Part shown: piece by piece, positions 55,042 through 63,341 of the stretch
Numbering within the stretch: position 1 is the first letter of the stretch
How the letters are laid out: the number at the start of each line of letters is the position of its first letter
Assembly (NCBI GenBank): GCA_021413845.1
Contig: JAIOPP010000137.1
Coordinates: 1 to 64,000 of the forward strand
Direction: 5' to 3'
DNA length: 64,000 bases
Source: Planctomycetia bacterium
GTDB lineage: Bacteria; Planctomycetota; Planctomycetia; Pirellulales; PNKZ01
Notes under the pieces: generated by a model
What the model was told of the DNA's origin: nothing
The model's input: only the letters and a program-made list of their open reading frames with translations
Databases searched by the model: none
Program-made: the position numbers and the translations under genes

Positions 55042-56037
55042 ATGCCCCTGACCCTGAAAACGCCGCGACCGAACATCTCCGCCGTGCCGCTCGGCACGCT
55101 GCCGTCGCACTTGCGGCTCCTATTCATCACCGGCACGCACCGGACCGGCGCTTGGCTCACCGAGGCGTTCGCCCACGATAGTGCCGTGCATACGTCGATC
55201 GAAGAAGCGCTCGGCATGGCAAACGGCCTCGCGCGCCTCCGCGATGAAGCGTTCGATGCCGTCCTCGCTACGCACGAGCCGGGCCAGCTCGACGGCCTCG
55301 ACCTCGCCGAAGCCCTACGCGGCGGAGGTTCCGAAGAGCCGCTGATCTTGCTCGGTGCGCAAAGCGAGCAAGAGGTTCTTCCGCTCGCCTTCGAAGCCGG
55401 GGCCGATGCTTACGTCTGCGTCAACACGACCACCACGCGCTCGCTGATCTGGATCGTCGCACGAGCGATCGAGCGGCATCGCTTGATCCGCGAAAATCGC
55501 CGCCTGGCGCAAACCGAACAACATCGCCTACAGCAAGAACATCACGAAACGCAGCGCATGCTCGACGAACAGCGCTCGCTGATTCGCGACCTCGAAGCGG
55601 TCGTCGAAGCGACGAACGTCCCGGAAAAATCGACGTCGAACACCGAAGAAACCGATATCGACGACGTCGCGCATGCACCGAAGCTGCTCGACCTTCCCGA
55701 GCCGCTCGTGCGCCATTACCACGAGCTGATGCGGGCCTACGTCATCATGGGCTCAGGCAACTTGGGAGACGACATGAGCCGCATGGCCGAGCTCATGGCC
55801 GACGCGGAAATCTCGGCTCCCGAGACGATGCAGCTGCATGTCAACGTGCTCGAAGAGATGGTCAAAGGGCTCGGCACGCGCAGCGCGCGGCATGTAATGA
55901 CCCGCGCCGATTTGTTGGTGCTCGAAGTCATGGTGCATTTGTCCGAAGTGTATCGCAAGCGCTACTTCCGACGTCGCGATCCACCGGTGCAACTCACGCT
56001 GCCGGGCTTCGACGACGTCGCCCCGCGCGCCGCCTAG
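55042..56037 (+). CDS. Pseudo-receiver / KaiA-like two-domain protein
   Basis: A 331-residue protein. Residues 24-145 have a receiver fold (RLLFITGTHRTGAW, FDAVLATHEPGQLDGLDLAE, LILLGAQSEQEVLPLAFEAG). The phosphorylation residues are lost: acidic pair replaced by T30-G31, phospho-Asp by T77, switch Thr by G105 and Lys by V127. Residues 146-195 form a Gln/Arg-rich coiled coil. Residues 218-310 resemble the KaiA C-terminal four-helix domain, with MQLHVNVLEEMVKGL and LEVMVHLSEVYRKRY aligning with IHMELMDEFAKKL and IDVIAHLCEMYRRS of Synechococcus KaiA (recalled, not searched). A more general RsbU/KaiA-type fold is the alternative. The start at 55042 is uncertain; an ATG at 54946 is in frame. Confidence 0.72.
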   Translation: MPLTLKTPRPNISAVPLGTLPSHLRLLFITGTHRTGAWLTEAFAHDSAVHTSIEEALGMANGLARLRDEAFDAVLATHEPGQLDGLDLAEALRGGGSEEPLILLGAQSEQEVLPLAFEAGADAYVCVNTTTTRSLIWIVARAIERHRLIRENRRLAQTEQHRLQQEHHETQRMLDEQRSLIRDLEAVVEATNVPEKSTSNTEETDIDDVAHAPKLLDLPEPLVRHYHELMRAYVIMGSGNLGDDMSRMAELMADAEISAPETMQLHVNVLEEMVKGLGTRSARHVMTRADLLVLEVMVHLSEVYRKRYFRRRDPPVQLTLPGFDDVAPRAA

Positions 56038-56069
56038 CGGCAGGCACATCGGAGCAGGATCGATCTTAT

Positions 56070-56459
56070 ATGGACGACGCATCGACCACGGTTGCCGAGC
56101 TGCGAGCCCTCGTTCGCCGCTTCGTCGACGAGCGCCAATGGAGCCAGTTTCATACTCCGAAGAACTTGGCGATGTCCGTGGCGATCGAAGCCGCCGAGTT
56201 GATGGAGCATTTTCAATGGCTCACGGCCGAGCAATCGGCGGCCGTTGCCGTGGATGCCGGCAAGCGGCAGGCCGTCGGGGAAGAACTGGCCGACGTCGTC
56301 TGTTATGCGCTCGCCTTGGCGAACGCTCTCGATCTCGACTTGGCAGACTCCGTCGCGCGGAAGATGCTTCGCAACGCCGAGAAGTATCCGACCGGCGAGT
56401 TTCAAGGTCGCTACGGCCACGACGATCCCGGCCCGCAAGCCACGGGCGGCGGCAACTGA
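56070..56459 (+). CDS. MazG-like nucleotide pyrophosphohydrolase
   Basis: A 129-residue all-alpha NTP pyrophosphohydrolase of the iMazG/RS21-C6 type. EAAELMEHFQW (about 36-46) and EELADVVCYAL (about 71-81) provide the E-x-x-E and E-x-x-D metal ligands. It would hydrolyse non-canonical or excess (d)NTPs to monophosphates. ATG 56070 lies 32 bases after the KaiA-like gene on the same strand, so the two may be cotranscribed. Confidence 0.9.
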   Translation: MDDASTTVAELRALVRRFVDERQWSQFHTPKNLAMSVAIEAAELMEHFQWLTAEQSAAVAVDAGKRQAVGEELADVVCYALALANALDLDLADSVARKMLRNAEKYPTGEFQGRYGHDDPGPQATGGGN

Positions 56460-56547
56460 TCTTTGCCCACGAGCGGGGTTTTGGTACTTAAGCCCCCCTT
56501 ATTACTTGCGCGCAGAATCTGCGCACATAATTTCCGGAGCTTAAGTC

Positions 56548-58794
56548 ATGCGGAATCGCCGCGTCTACCGTGCGTTGGCCGTTACGACGGTCGCCGTCAT
56601 CGCCGCCGCCACCCTGGCGGCCGTCATGCGTAAGTCGGAAGCCGACACGCCTAAGCCATTCGTCGCCGCACCCGCGCAAGATCGCGCCGCGGAAGCCACG
56701 GCCACGACCGATCCGAACACGAAGACCGGCAACCGCATTCGCTTCGGCACGACCGCATCGTCGGACACGACGGCCGGCGGCACCCCTTCGAGCAGTTCTG
56801 CCGTGAGCGGCCCGATCCGCGTCGGCAACCGCTACGAAGGTTACGCTGTTCGCCAAGCCGCGGCGGAAGAACCGATTGCCGAATCGCGCAACGAGCCGGC
56901 CGAGCCGTTCGCCAACAATGTTCCACCGGTGGGCGCTATGCCGACCCCGGCGCCGCCGTTGCCGCCGCGCGCTGCGATGCCCCCTAGCACTCCGATGCCG
57001 ACGGTCGCGAAACCGCAAACGTCCGCCGCGGCCCCGGCGAGCGATTCCCGTTACGGTACGACGACGAGTTCGCCCGCCGCCGCTTCACCGTACGCCCCCA
57101 CGGTTCCTACTTATACGACTCCTCCGGCGAACGCGCTGCCCCGCGCACCGATCGCCGCCGCGTCGACTTCTACTGTGCCGACTTCTACTGCGTCGACTAC
57201 CGCCGCTTCGGCTCCGACTTCGGTTACTGCTGCCGCTCCGGCACCATTCAGCCCCGCCGGCTCGGCCTCGACGATTCCGGATCGCGCGCCACTGCCGGTT
57301 GCGGCAAGTTCATCGACGATGGCCGCAGCGACACCGCCGGTCAACCCTGCATCATCGGTCGGCTCTTCAACAACGACATCCAGCGGCGTCGGCGGCACCG
57401 GTCGGCCTGGCGAGAAAGCTCTCGAAGGAACGCAGAGCCCGACGCTCACGATCGAAAAAATCGCTCCGCAAGAGATCCAAGTCGGGAAGCCGGCCCTGTT
57501 CGAGATCGTCGTCCGCAACGTCGGCGGCGCGACGGCCGGCGACGTCGAGATTCGTGATCTCGTGCCGCAAGGAACTCAGTTGAAGTCGTCGAACCCGACC
57601 GCAGCGCGCGGGCCGGCGGGCGAGCTCATTTGGTTGCTCGGCGCGATGAAGCCGGGGGACGAAGCGAAAGTACAAATGGAATTGCTCCCGACGACCGAGG
57701 GAGAGATCGGCAGCGTGGCGACCGTCCGCTTTGCGGCGGCGGCGAGCGTGCGCACGTTATGCACGAAGCCGGAACTGGTCGTCGAAGTGCAGATGCCCCG
57801 CACCGTGTTAGCCGGCGACGACGTACCCGTCCGCATTCGGGTCTCGAACCCCGGCACCGGCATCGCCACCGGAATCTTTCTCACCGAAGTCGTACCGGCA
57901 GGGATGGAGCATACGGCCGGCGGCGAGCTCGAATACGAAGTCGGCAATCTGCAACCGAACGAATCGCGCGAGCTGGAGCTGACGCTTCGCGCCGTGAAAC
58001 AAGGCTCCGTCGTCAACATCATCCAAGGCGAAGGAGACGGCACGCTCCGTAGCGAAACGAAGACGCCGATCGAGATCGTCGCACCGGCTTTGACGTTGTC
58101 GATCGAAGGGCCGAAGCGCCGCTACTTGGATCGCCAGGCGACGTACACCGTTTCGCTCGCCAATCCCGGCACCGCCGCGGCGAAGGAAGTCGAACTGGCG
58201 ACCTTCTTGCCGAAGGGCATGCAATTCGTCGATGCCGACAACCACGGCGAATACGACGCCGCGACGCATAGCGTGCGCTGGCTGCTCGAAGAACTTCCGG
58301 CGAAGGAGAAGGGAAGCGTTTCGGTCACCGCGCTCCCTATCGAGCCGGGCCAGCAATTGCTCCGGGCCGAAACGACGGCGGCGCGCGGCGTCTCGGCGAA
58401 GCAAGAAGAAGCGATCATGATCGAGGGAGCGGCGTCGATCAATTTCCAAGTCGTCGACACGGCCGACCCGATCGAAGTCGGCGGCGACACGACGTATGAA
58501 ATCGTCGTTGCCAACCAGGGCTCGAAGGAAGCGACGAACGTGCAGCTCACGATCGCGCTGCCCGAAGGGATGAAGGCGCTCGACGCCGACGGCCCGGCCC
58601 GTTTTAACATCGCGGCTCGGCAAGTGACGTTTCAGCCTCTCGCGAAACTGGCCCCGAAACAAGAGACGACGTTCCGTGTTCGCGTGCAATGCGTGGCGGC
58701 CGGCGATCACCGTTGCCATGTGCAATTGACGTCGGACGATATGAAGACCCCCGTGACGAAAGAAGAAGGAACCCGGGTCTACGCCGACGAATAA
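56548..58794 (+). CDS. Surface protein with DUF11 repeats
   Basis: A 748-residue protein. An N-terminal hydrophobic anchor or signal (about 8-27, ALAVTTVAVIAAATLAAVM) is followed by a Pro/Ser/Thr/Ala-rich linker to about 290. Four DUF11/CARDB-like beta-sandwich repeats follow at about 296-400, 410-515, 515-625 and 631-748. Each contains N-x-G-x-x-x-A-x-x-V (for example VRNVGGATAGDVEIRDLVPQ and VANQGSKEATNVQLTIALPE). These repeats are known from OmcB-like cell-envelope proteins; here they probably give an extended cell-surface rod. The function is unknown. Confidence 0.88.
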   Translation: MRNRRVYRALAVTTVAVIAAATLAAVMRKSEADTPKPFVAAPAQDRAAEATATTDPNTKTGNRIRFGTTASSDTTAGGTPSSSSAVSGPIRVGNRYEGYAVRQAAAEEPIAESRNEPAEPFANNVPPVGAMPTPAPPLPPRAAMPPSTPMPTVAKPQTSAAAPASDSRYGTTTSSPAAASPYAPTVPTYTTPPANALPRAPIAAASTSTVPTSTASTTAASAPTSVTAAAPAPFSPAGSASTIPDRAPLPVAASSSTMAAATPPVNPASSVGSSTTTSSGVGGTGRPGEKALEGTQSPTLTIEKIAPQEIQVGKPALFEIVVRNVGGATAGDVEIRDLVPQGTQLKSSNPTAARGPAGELIWLLGAMKPGDEAKVQMELLPTTEGEIGSVATVRFAAAASVRTLCTKPELVVEVQMPRTVLAGDDVPVRIRVSNPGTGIATGIFLTEVVPAGMEHTAGGELEYEVGNLQPNESRELELTLRAVKQGSVVNIIQGEGDGTLRSETKTPIEIVAPALTLSIEGPKRRYLDRQATYTVSLANPGTAAAKEVELATFLPKGMQFVDADNHGEYDAATHSVRWLLEELPAKEKGSVSVTALPIEPGQQLLRAETTAARGVSAKQEEAIMIEGAASINFQVVDTADPIEVGGDTTYEIVVANQGSKEATNVQLTIALPEGMKALDADGPARFNIAARQVTFQPLAKLAPKQETTFRVRVQCVAAGDHRCHVQLTSDDMKTPVTKEEGTRVYADE

Positions 58795-58935
58795 TCGTCG
58801 CCGAACGGGTCTAGGCGACCGCATCTTGACGGAGCTGCGCCGGTTACGGAAACTGGTAGAAGACGTTCGCGCCGTGCGGCAGCTTGCGTCTCCGTTTGCA
58901 TATAGCAACACCGTTGGTTTGCGGAAGCAGCGACT

Positions 58936-59175
58936 ATGACCATTCACTTTTACTGCCCGCTAGGACATCGACTGGCCGTGCCCGACGATCGCGCGGGGAA
59001 GAAGGGGCGTTGCCCGATGTGCCATCAGTTGGTCATCACACCGGTGGCGAACCCGATGCCGAGCGGTCGCGATAAGAACCCGAGCCCGCTCTTGAATGAG
59101 AAGTCGAACATCGATCCCGAGGATGCGTTCCTCGAAGAGATGGGGCTCACGCCCGACGATCCGTTCAAGCTCTAA
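58936..59175 (+). CDS. Small zinc-ribbon-like protein
   Basis: A 79-residue protein starting MTIHFYCPLGHRLAVPDDRA. CPLGH (7-11) and CPMCH (26-30) give three Cys and two His in zinc-ribbon spacing. The C-terminal half is acidic and ends FLEEMGLTPDDPFKL, a helix that could be a docking peptide. No named family is certain. It converges on the Wza-like gene with a 21-base gap and follows the DUF11 gene. Confidence 0.7.
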   Translation: MTIHFYCPLGHRLAVPDDRAGKKGRCPMCHQLVITPVANPMPSGRDKNPSPLLNEKSNIDPEDAFLEEMGLTPDDPFKL

Positions 59176-59196
59176 GTCCGCGTGTGCTCGCGGTCG

Positions 59197-60594
59197 CTAG
59201 TTGCTCGGCAACTGGTTGAAGAACGAGAACGTCGTGCCGACGTTATACGGCGCGACGCCGTACAGTCCGCGCGTGAAGACGAGGTTGATGAAGTCGTCGG
59301 CGACGAGAATCGGCGACTTCGGGACCACGATCACGTCGGAATCGTTGACCCAGAGCTCGTCGCTCGGAGCGGGAGTCTTGCCATAGAGTGCGCCGCGTAG
59401 ATCGAGCATCGTCGCCAACAGGCGCCAGTCGTCGCCGCGTCGAAACACGACGACCTGCCGCGTATTCGCTCCCACGTTCCAGCCGCCGGCCAACGCCAAC
59501 GACTGCATCACGGTCGTAGGACCATCGAGGAGATAGCGGCCGGGCGTCTTCACTTCGCCGAGCACATAGACATGCCGCGGCGCGCGCGTGAGCAGCACCG
59601 GCGTGACTTCGATTCCTTCGACTTGCGCGGCATAGCGCTCATCGAGCTCGCGCTTCAACTCCGTGAGCGACAGGCCTTGTACCGGCACGTTGCCGATCGC
59701 CGGCAGCGCGATGGTTCCTTCGGGCGTCACCCGTGCTTGGCGAGTTTGCCCGCCGACGCCGGCCCGCGCGTCGACCGTCGCTCGTAAGTCTTCGAGCTTC
59801 GTGTTCACGCGGAGCGGCGTGACCGTGACGGCCGGAATCTTGTAATACTTCGTATAGAGTTGCTCGATCCGATCGCGCAGCTGCGTCACCGTCTGACGCG
59901 TGGCCTTGACTTGTCCGACCAGGCGCAGCGTGATCGTGCCGTCGGGCTGAATCAGCAAATCGCGATTCAACGACGCGTCGGTAAACGATTCGACGCGAAT
60001 CTCATCGCCGACGTTCAACTGATACGGTCGTGAAGTTTCTTCGCGCGTCAAACGAAAGACGAACTCGAGCACGTCGTCGACGCGCAAGCGATACTCCGGA
60101 ACATGCGCCGTGCGGGCATGTCCCACGTACTCACCTGGGCCGTAGGGTTGCCAATCGAGCGGCCGTGCGGCACCCCAGCCGGGCTCGCCGCCAGCCGAAT
60201 TGCAAGGAACGCCATCGGCGCTATCGACGCCCCGAATCGGATGCGGCGACATCGCCGGAGCACCATAGACGGGCCCGCCGACGGGAGCTTGAAATACGGG
60301 ATCGGCAACGACGGGAGCCTGTTCGACGACAGGAGCCGGCACATTCGGGTCAAAGTTCGGAACCGCTTCGTACTGCGGACCCGCGGCGACATGCGCGGTA
60401 CGCATGATGAGATCGCCATGATAGTGCGGCTGCCCGGCGACGGCGCGCGCAGGGTTGTTTTGCGACCCGCGATTCGATAACCAGTCGGCGAAGGCGGGCA
60501 CGGCGAGCGTAAGCAGAACCAGCGGCAGCGCGATGCGCAGGGCGCGTGTCGGCAGGCGGGGCGTGGTTCGTCGATCGGAGTCGGTGCGTTGCAT
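59197..60594 (-). CDS. Wza-like polysaccharide export protein with SLBB domain
   Basis: A 465-residue protein. Signal peptide (MQRTDSDRRTTPRLPTRALR then hydrophobic, cleavage near AFA). A Poly_export domain (PES) is at about 185-280, with YQLNVGDEIRVESFTDASLN and IQPDGTITLRLVGQVKATRQ. SLBB domains follow (RHVYVLGEVKTPGRYLLDGP, TTVMQSLALAGG). It would form the outer-membrane exit pore for capsule or exopolysaccharide. The ATG at 60594 was chosen because the longer upstream frame is not signal-like. It is 8 bases downstream of the TPR lipoprotein gene, clearly in an operon. Confidence 0.9.
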   Translation of the reverse strand: MQRTDSDRRTTPRLPTRALRIALPLVLLTLAVPAFADWLSNRGSQNNPARAVAGQPHYHGDLIMRTAHVAAGPQYEAVPNFDPNVPAPVVEQAPVVADPVFQAPVGGPVYGAPAMSPHPIRGVDSADGVPCNSAGGEPGWGAARPLDWQPYGPGEYVGHARTAHVPEYRLRVDDVLEFVFRLTREETSRPYQLNVGDEIRVESFTDASLNRDLLIQPDGTITLRLVGQVKATRQTVTQLRDRIEQLYTKYYKIPAVTVTPLRVNTKLEDLRATVDARAGVGGQTRQARVTPEGTIALPAIGNVPVQGLSLTELKRELDERYAAQVEGIEVTPVLLTRAPRHVYVLGEVKTPGRYLLDGPTTVMQSLALAGGWNVGANTRQVVVFRRGDDWRLLATMLDLRGALYGKTPAPSDELWVNDSDVIVVPKSPILVADDFINLVFTRGLYGVAPYNVGTTFSFFNQLPSN

Positions 60595-60602
60595 GTTGTG
60601 AA

Positions 60603-62099
60603 TCACTGAACCATCGCGTTGCGACGCGGCGTGAGAGCGGTGGAGATCGGCGCGCGACGCACCGGCTGGGCTGCGACCGGCGCGGGCGAGCGAGCCACGG
60701 CCGGTGCCGGAGTGGGTGCGGGAGCGGCAGCGGCTTGCATTTCCATATTCGGACGCGAGGCGGCGGCGAACGCACCGGCGTCGACCCAAGCAACGTTGTG
60801 CGTCGGCAAGATGCCGCTCGTCGGCGACGACGCGCGGCTCGCCAAGTTCCGCGCTTCGAGTCGAGCGGCTTGAGCCAACTGCGGCTCGCGGCGCCGATCG
60901 TGAATCGCAGCGAGATTGTTCCACATCGCCGGCTGCGGCGACCGGCTGAGCCCGTTGCGAAGCACTGCGACGGCCCGATCGTAGTAGCCTTCCTCGGCAA
61001 GTTGTACGGCAAGATCATTCGCGGCAGGAAAGTTGTCGCCGTCGACCGCCAAGGCTGCTTCGAGAAACACACGGGCCTTGCCGCGGGCATCTTTCGTCGC
61101 CGCTTGCGACGATGCGACTAGCGCGACCTTACCCAGCCGGTGCAGGGCGGCACTTCCGGTGCGAGAGCCGGCGACCGACGACGCAAGCTGCCGGCGAGCA
61201 AAATCGGCGTAAGCTTCCCAAGCCGCGGCCGGCGACATGCTCGGCGCGGTCGCTTCGGCGATGATTTGCGTGGTGTGGCTGCGCAAGGCAAGCGAGACGT
61301 CGAAGTCGGCTTCGAGACGATCCCGTTGCGGCGCGAAGTCTTCAGCTTCGGTGAGCGCCGTGAGCCCGGCACCTAAAGCCGAGGTGTGATCTTGCGTGTG
61401 CTGTTGCGCATCGAGCGCACCGGCGACCAATCGCAACGCGGCGAGGAACTCCGTGCGGGCCGAAAAGACGGCCCCTTTCGTCGCGGCCGTCAGGCCGGTG
61501 CGGTTGTGTTCTTCCGCCTGGCGCAAGAGCGCTTCGACGTCGACCGGCGCAGAAGAAACACGCACCGAAGCCACGGCCCGCGGCTCGGGCACCGCTGCGG
61601 TTGTTCCCAGTTCGGCCAGCGTGACGACATGGCGCTGCGGCGACGATGCCGGAGTCGGTGTCGTTTTCGGTGTCGTTTTCGGTGCCGTGGGCACGTTGAG
61701 ATGCGGCCCGCTCTGCGACACGATCGGCGCGACTCGAGGCGCGGGCTTCGACGCTGTCGACGTTGATGATTGCGGCCACGACACCGAACTCGAAGGAGCG
61801 ACGGCTGCACTGCCGGACACTAACACGGCGTCCGGCGCACAAGCATTCGGCATGGCCGAGGGTTCTGTTTCATAGCGTGCGTGTTCGACTTGCGATTCGG
61901 CGGTGGAATCAGCAACGGATTCAAGCGGCTTCGTCGGCGTTACTGCGGCCTCGGCCTTCGCTTCCGCTTCTCGCTCCCACGGCATGCGGCGAACTTCGGC
62001 CTGCTTCTCTTCCACGCAGCCGGCGAATGCGGCCACGAGCAAGCCGCCGCCGGCGAAGCGATGCAGCAGCGAACGGAAGTCGGAAAGCCGGAAGGTCAT
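60603..62099 (-). CDS. TPR-type lipoprotein upstream of the Wza-like gene
   Basis: A 498-residue protein. The lipobox FAGC at Cys28 marks a lipoprotein. A disordered Ala/Pro/Ser/Thr-rich region runs to about 190; residues about 195-435 are helical and TPR-like (GKARVFLEAALAVDGDNFPA, NDLAVQLAEEGYYDRAVAVL, WNNLAAIHDRRREPQLAQAA). The C-terminus is Ala/Pro-rich. It probably assists assembly or export at the envelope together with the Wza-like product, with which it is coexpressed (8-base gap). It has not been recognised as a named family. Confidence 0.82.
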   Translation of the reverse strand: MTFRLSDFRSLLHRFAGGGLLVAAFAGCVEEKQAEVRRMPWEREAEAKAEAAVTPTKPLESVADSTAESQVEHARYETEPSAMPNACAPDAVLVSGSAAVAPSSSVSWPQSSTSTASKPAPRVAPIVSQSGPHLNVPTAPKTTPKTTPTPASSPQRHVVTLAELGTTAAVPEPRAVASVRVSSAPVDVEALLRQAEEHNRTGLTAATKGAVFSARTEFLAALRLVAGALDAQQHTQDHTSALGAGLTALTEAEDFAPQRDRLEADFDVSLALRSHTTQIIAEATAPSMSPAAAWEAYADFARRQLASSVAGSRTGSAALHRLGKVALVASSQAATKDARGKARVFLEAALAVDGDNFPAANDLAVQLAEEGYYDRAVAVLRNGLSRSPQPAMWNNLAAIHDRRREPQLAQAARLEARNLASRASSPTSGILPTHNVAWVDAGAFAAASRPNMEMQAAAAPAPTPAPAVARSPAPVAAQPVRRAPISTALTPRRNAMVQ

Positions 62100-62300
62100 A
62101 GCCGTGACGTTGCCATGCGATGAATGAACGACGGCCCGCGGCGCGCGGTACTCCGTCCCCGTCGTAGGATCGTCCGGTCGACTATGACGAATAAAACAAT
62201 TGTGCCGAAGGTAGCGATTTTTCCTCGCCTAAACATCGCCGAACGATGGCGCTGCCGGCAAAGAGCGCGGCCGTGGCGAAGCCGAAGGCGCAGGCTCTGC

Positions 62301-63266
62301 TTAAAACAGCAGCTTCGTCGTCGCCGGCACTTTGCCGAGACGAAACGCATTGAAGCCCCGCTCGCGCAGCCGATCGACGAAGCTCTCAGGGCCATGCGTG
62401 CAATAAACTTCGCGGGCATCGACGAGGCGCACCGCTTCGACGAGCTCGTCGAAATCGGCATGATCCGAAAGTGGGATCGCGTGATGGAAACCGTAGCGCC
62501 GCTGCGAAGCGAGATCGAGCGACCAGCCGGTGACCGTGATGCGGCACGGCCGACGAACCCCTTGCAGGCCGGAACCGCGATGCGCGCCCGGCGGCACGAC
62601 CAAGGCATGCCCTTCGAGCGGCAAGTTTTGAAACAACGAGAAATTCCCCAGCGGCATGCCGCACGCTTCGTACACCTGGCTGATCTCGTAGACTTGCTTC
62701 GGCTGGAGCACGCCGATGCCCGCGTCGGTGAGCAAGCGCGTCACTTCTTGAGCCTTGCCGAGCGCATAGGCTTCGACGATCGGCGTCTCGCCTCGGTTGC
62801 ATGCCTCGCGCACCGCGTCGACCAAACGCGCGACGGAATCGGCGCGCGGCTCAAAGCGATATTGCGGTTCGCCGTAGGTGCTCTCCAACACCAAAATGTC
62901 GGCGTGCGGCAACTCGGCCTTCTCGCTCGTCGCCGATTCGCGGAGCTTGAAATCGCCGGTGTATAGGAGCGACTGCTCGCCGTCTTCGGCCAAGAGCATC
63001 GCCGAGCCCAGGCAATGGCCGGCGGGAAATGTCGTGAGTTTCAGGCCGCCCCATTCGACCGGCGTGCGAAACGGCAACTCCAACACCTCGCGCGGGCCGA
63101 GCCGATGCTGATAGAGCTTCGATGTGGTCGGCGTGCAGAGCGCGTATTGATGCCGCGCCATGTGGTCGTTGTGGGCGTGCGAAACGAAGGCCCGCGGCAT
63201 GCGGCGTTTGAAATCGATCGCGAGATCGGCCTTCGTCAGCTTGAGCCCGCGATCGAAATGAAACAT
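62301..63266 (-). CDS. Metallo-beta-lactamase/beta-CASP-like hydrolase
   Basis: A 321-residue protein. The zinc motif HAHNDH (30-35), AGHCLGS (83-89), YTGDFKL and SDHADFDELV match the MBL fold with Cft2/ysh1-like (mRNA 3'-processing exonuclease-like) character. The RNA-processing or DNA-repair nuclease role in bacteria is not fixed; such proteins are often annotated as exonuclease of the beta-lactamase fold. The start ATG at 63266 was used. It lies upstream of nothing obviously linked; the next gene on the strand ends 75 bases away. Confidence 0.86.
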   Translation of the reverse strand: MFHFDRGLKLTKADLAIDFKRRMPRAFVSHAHNDHMARHQYALCTPTTSKLYQHRLGPREVLELPFRTPVEWGGLKLTTFPAGHCLGSAMLLAEDGEQSLLYTGDFKLRESATSEKAELPHADILVLESTYGEPQYRFEPRADSVARLVDAVREACNRGETPIVEAYALGKAQEVTRLLTDAGIGVLQPKQVYEISQVYEACGMPLGNFSLFQNLPLEGHALVVPPGAHRGSGLQGVRRPCRITVTGWSLDLASQRRYGFHHAIPLSDHADFDELVEAVRLVDAREVYCTHGPESFVDRLRERGFNAFRLGKVPATTKLLF

Positions 63267-63341
63267 CGTCGACTCCGCTCCATCGGCAACGCGGGGAACC
63301 GTGGGGCTAACGCCCAACGGCTGACGAGTGCTCGACGATTC

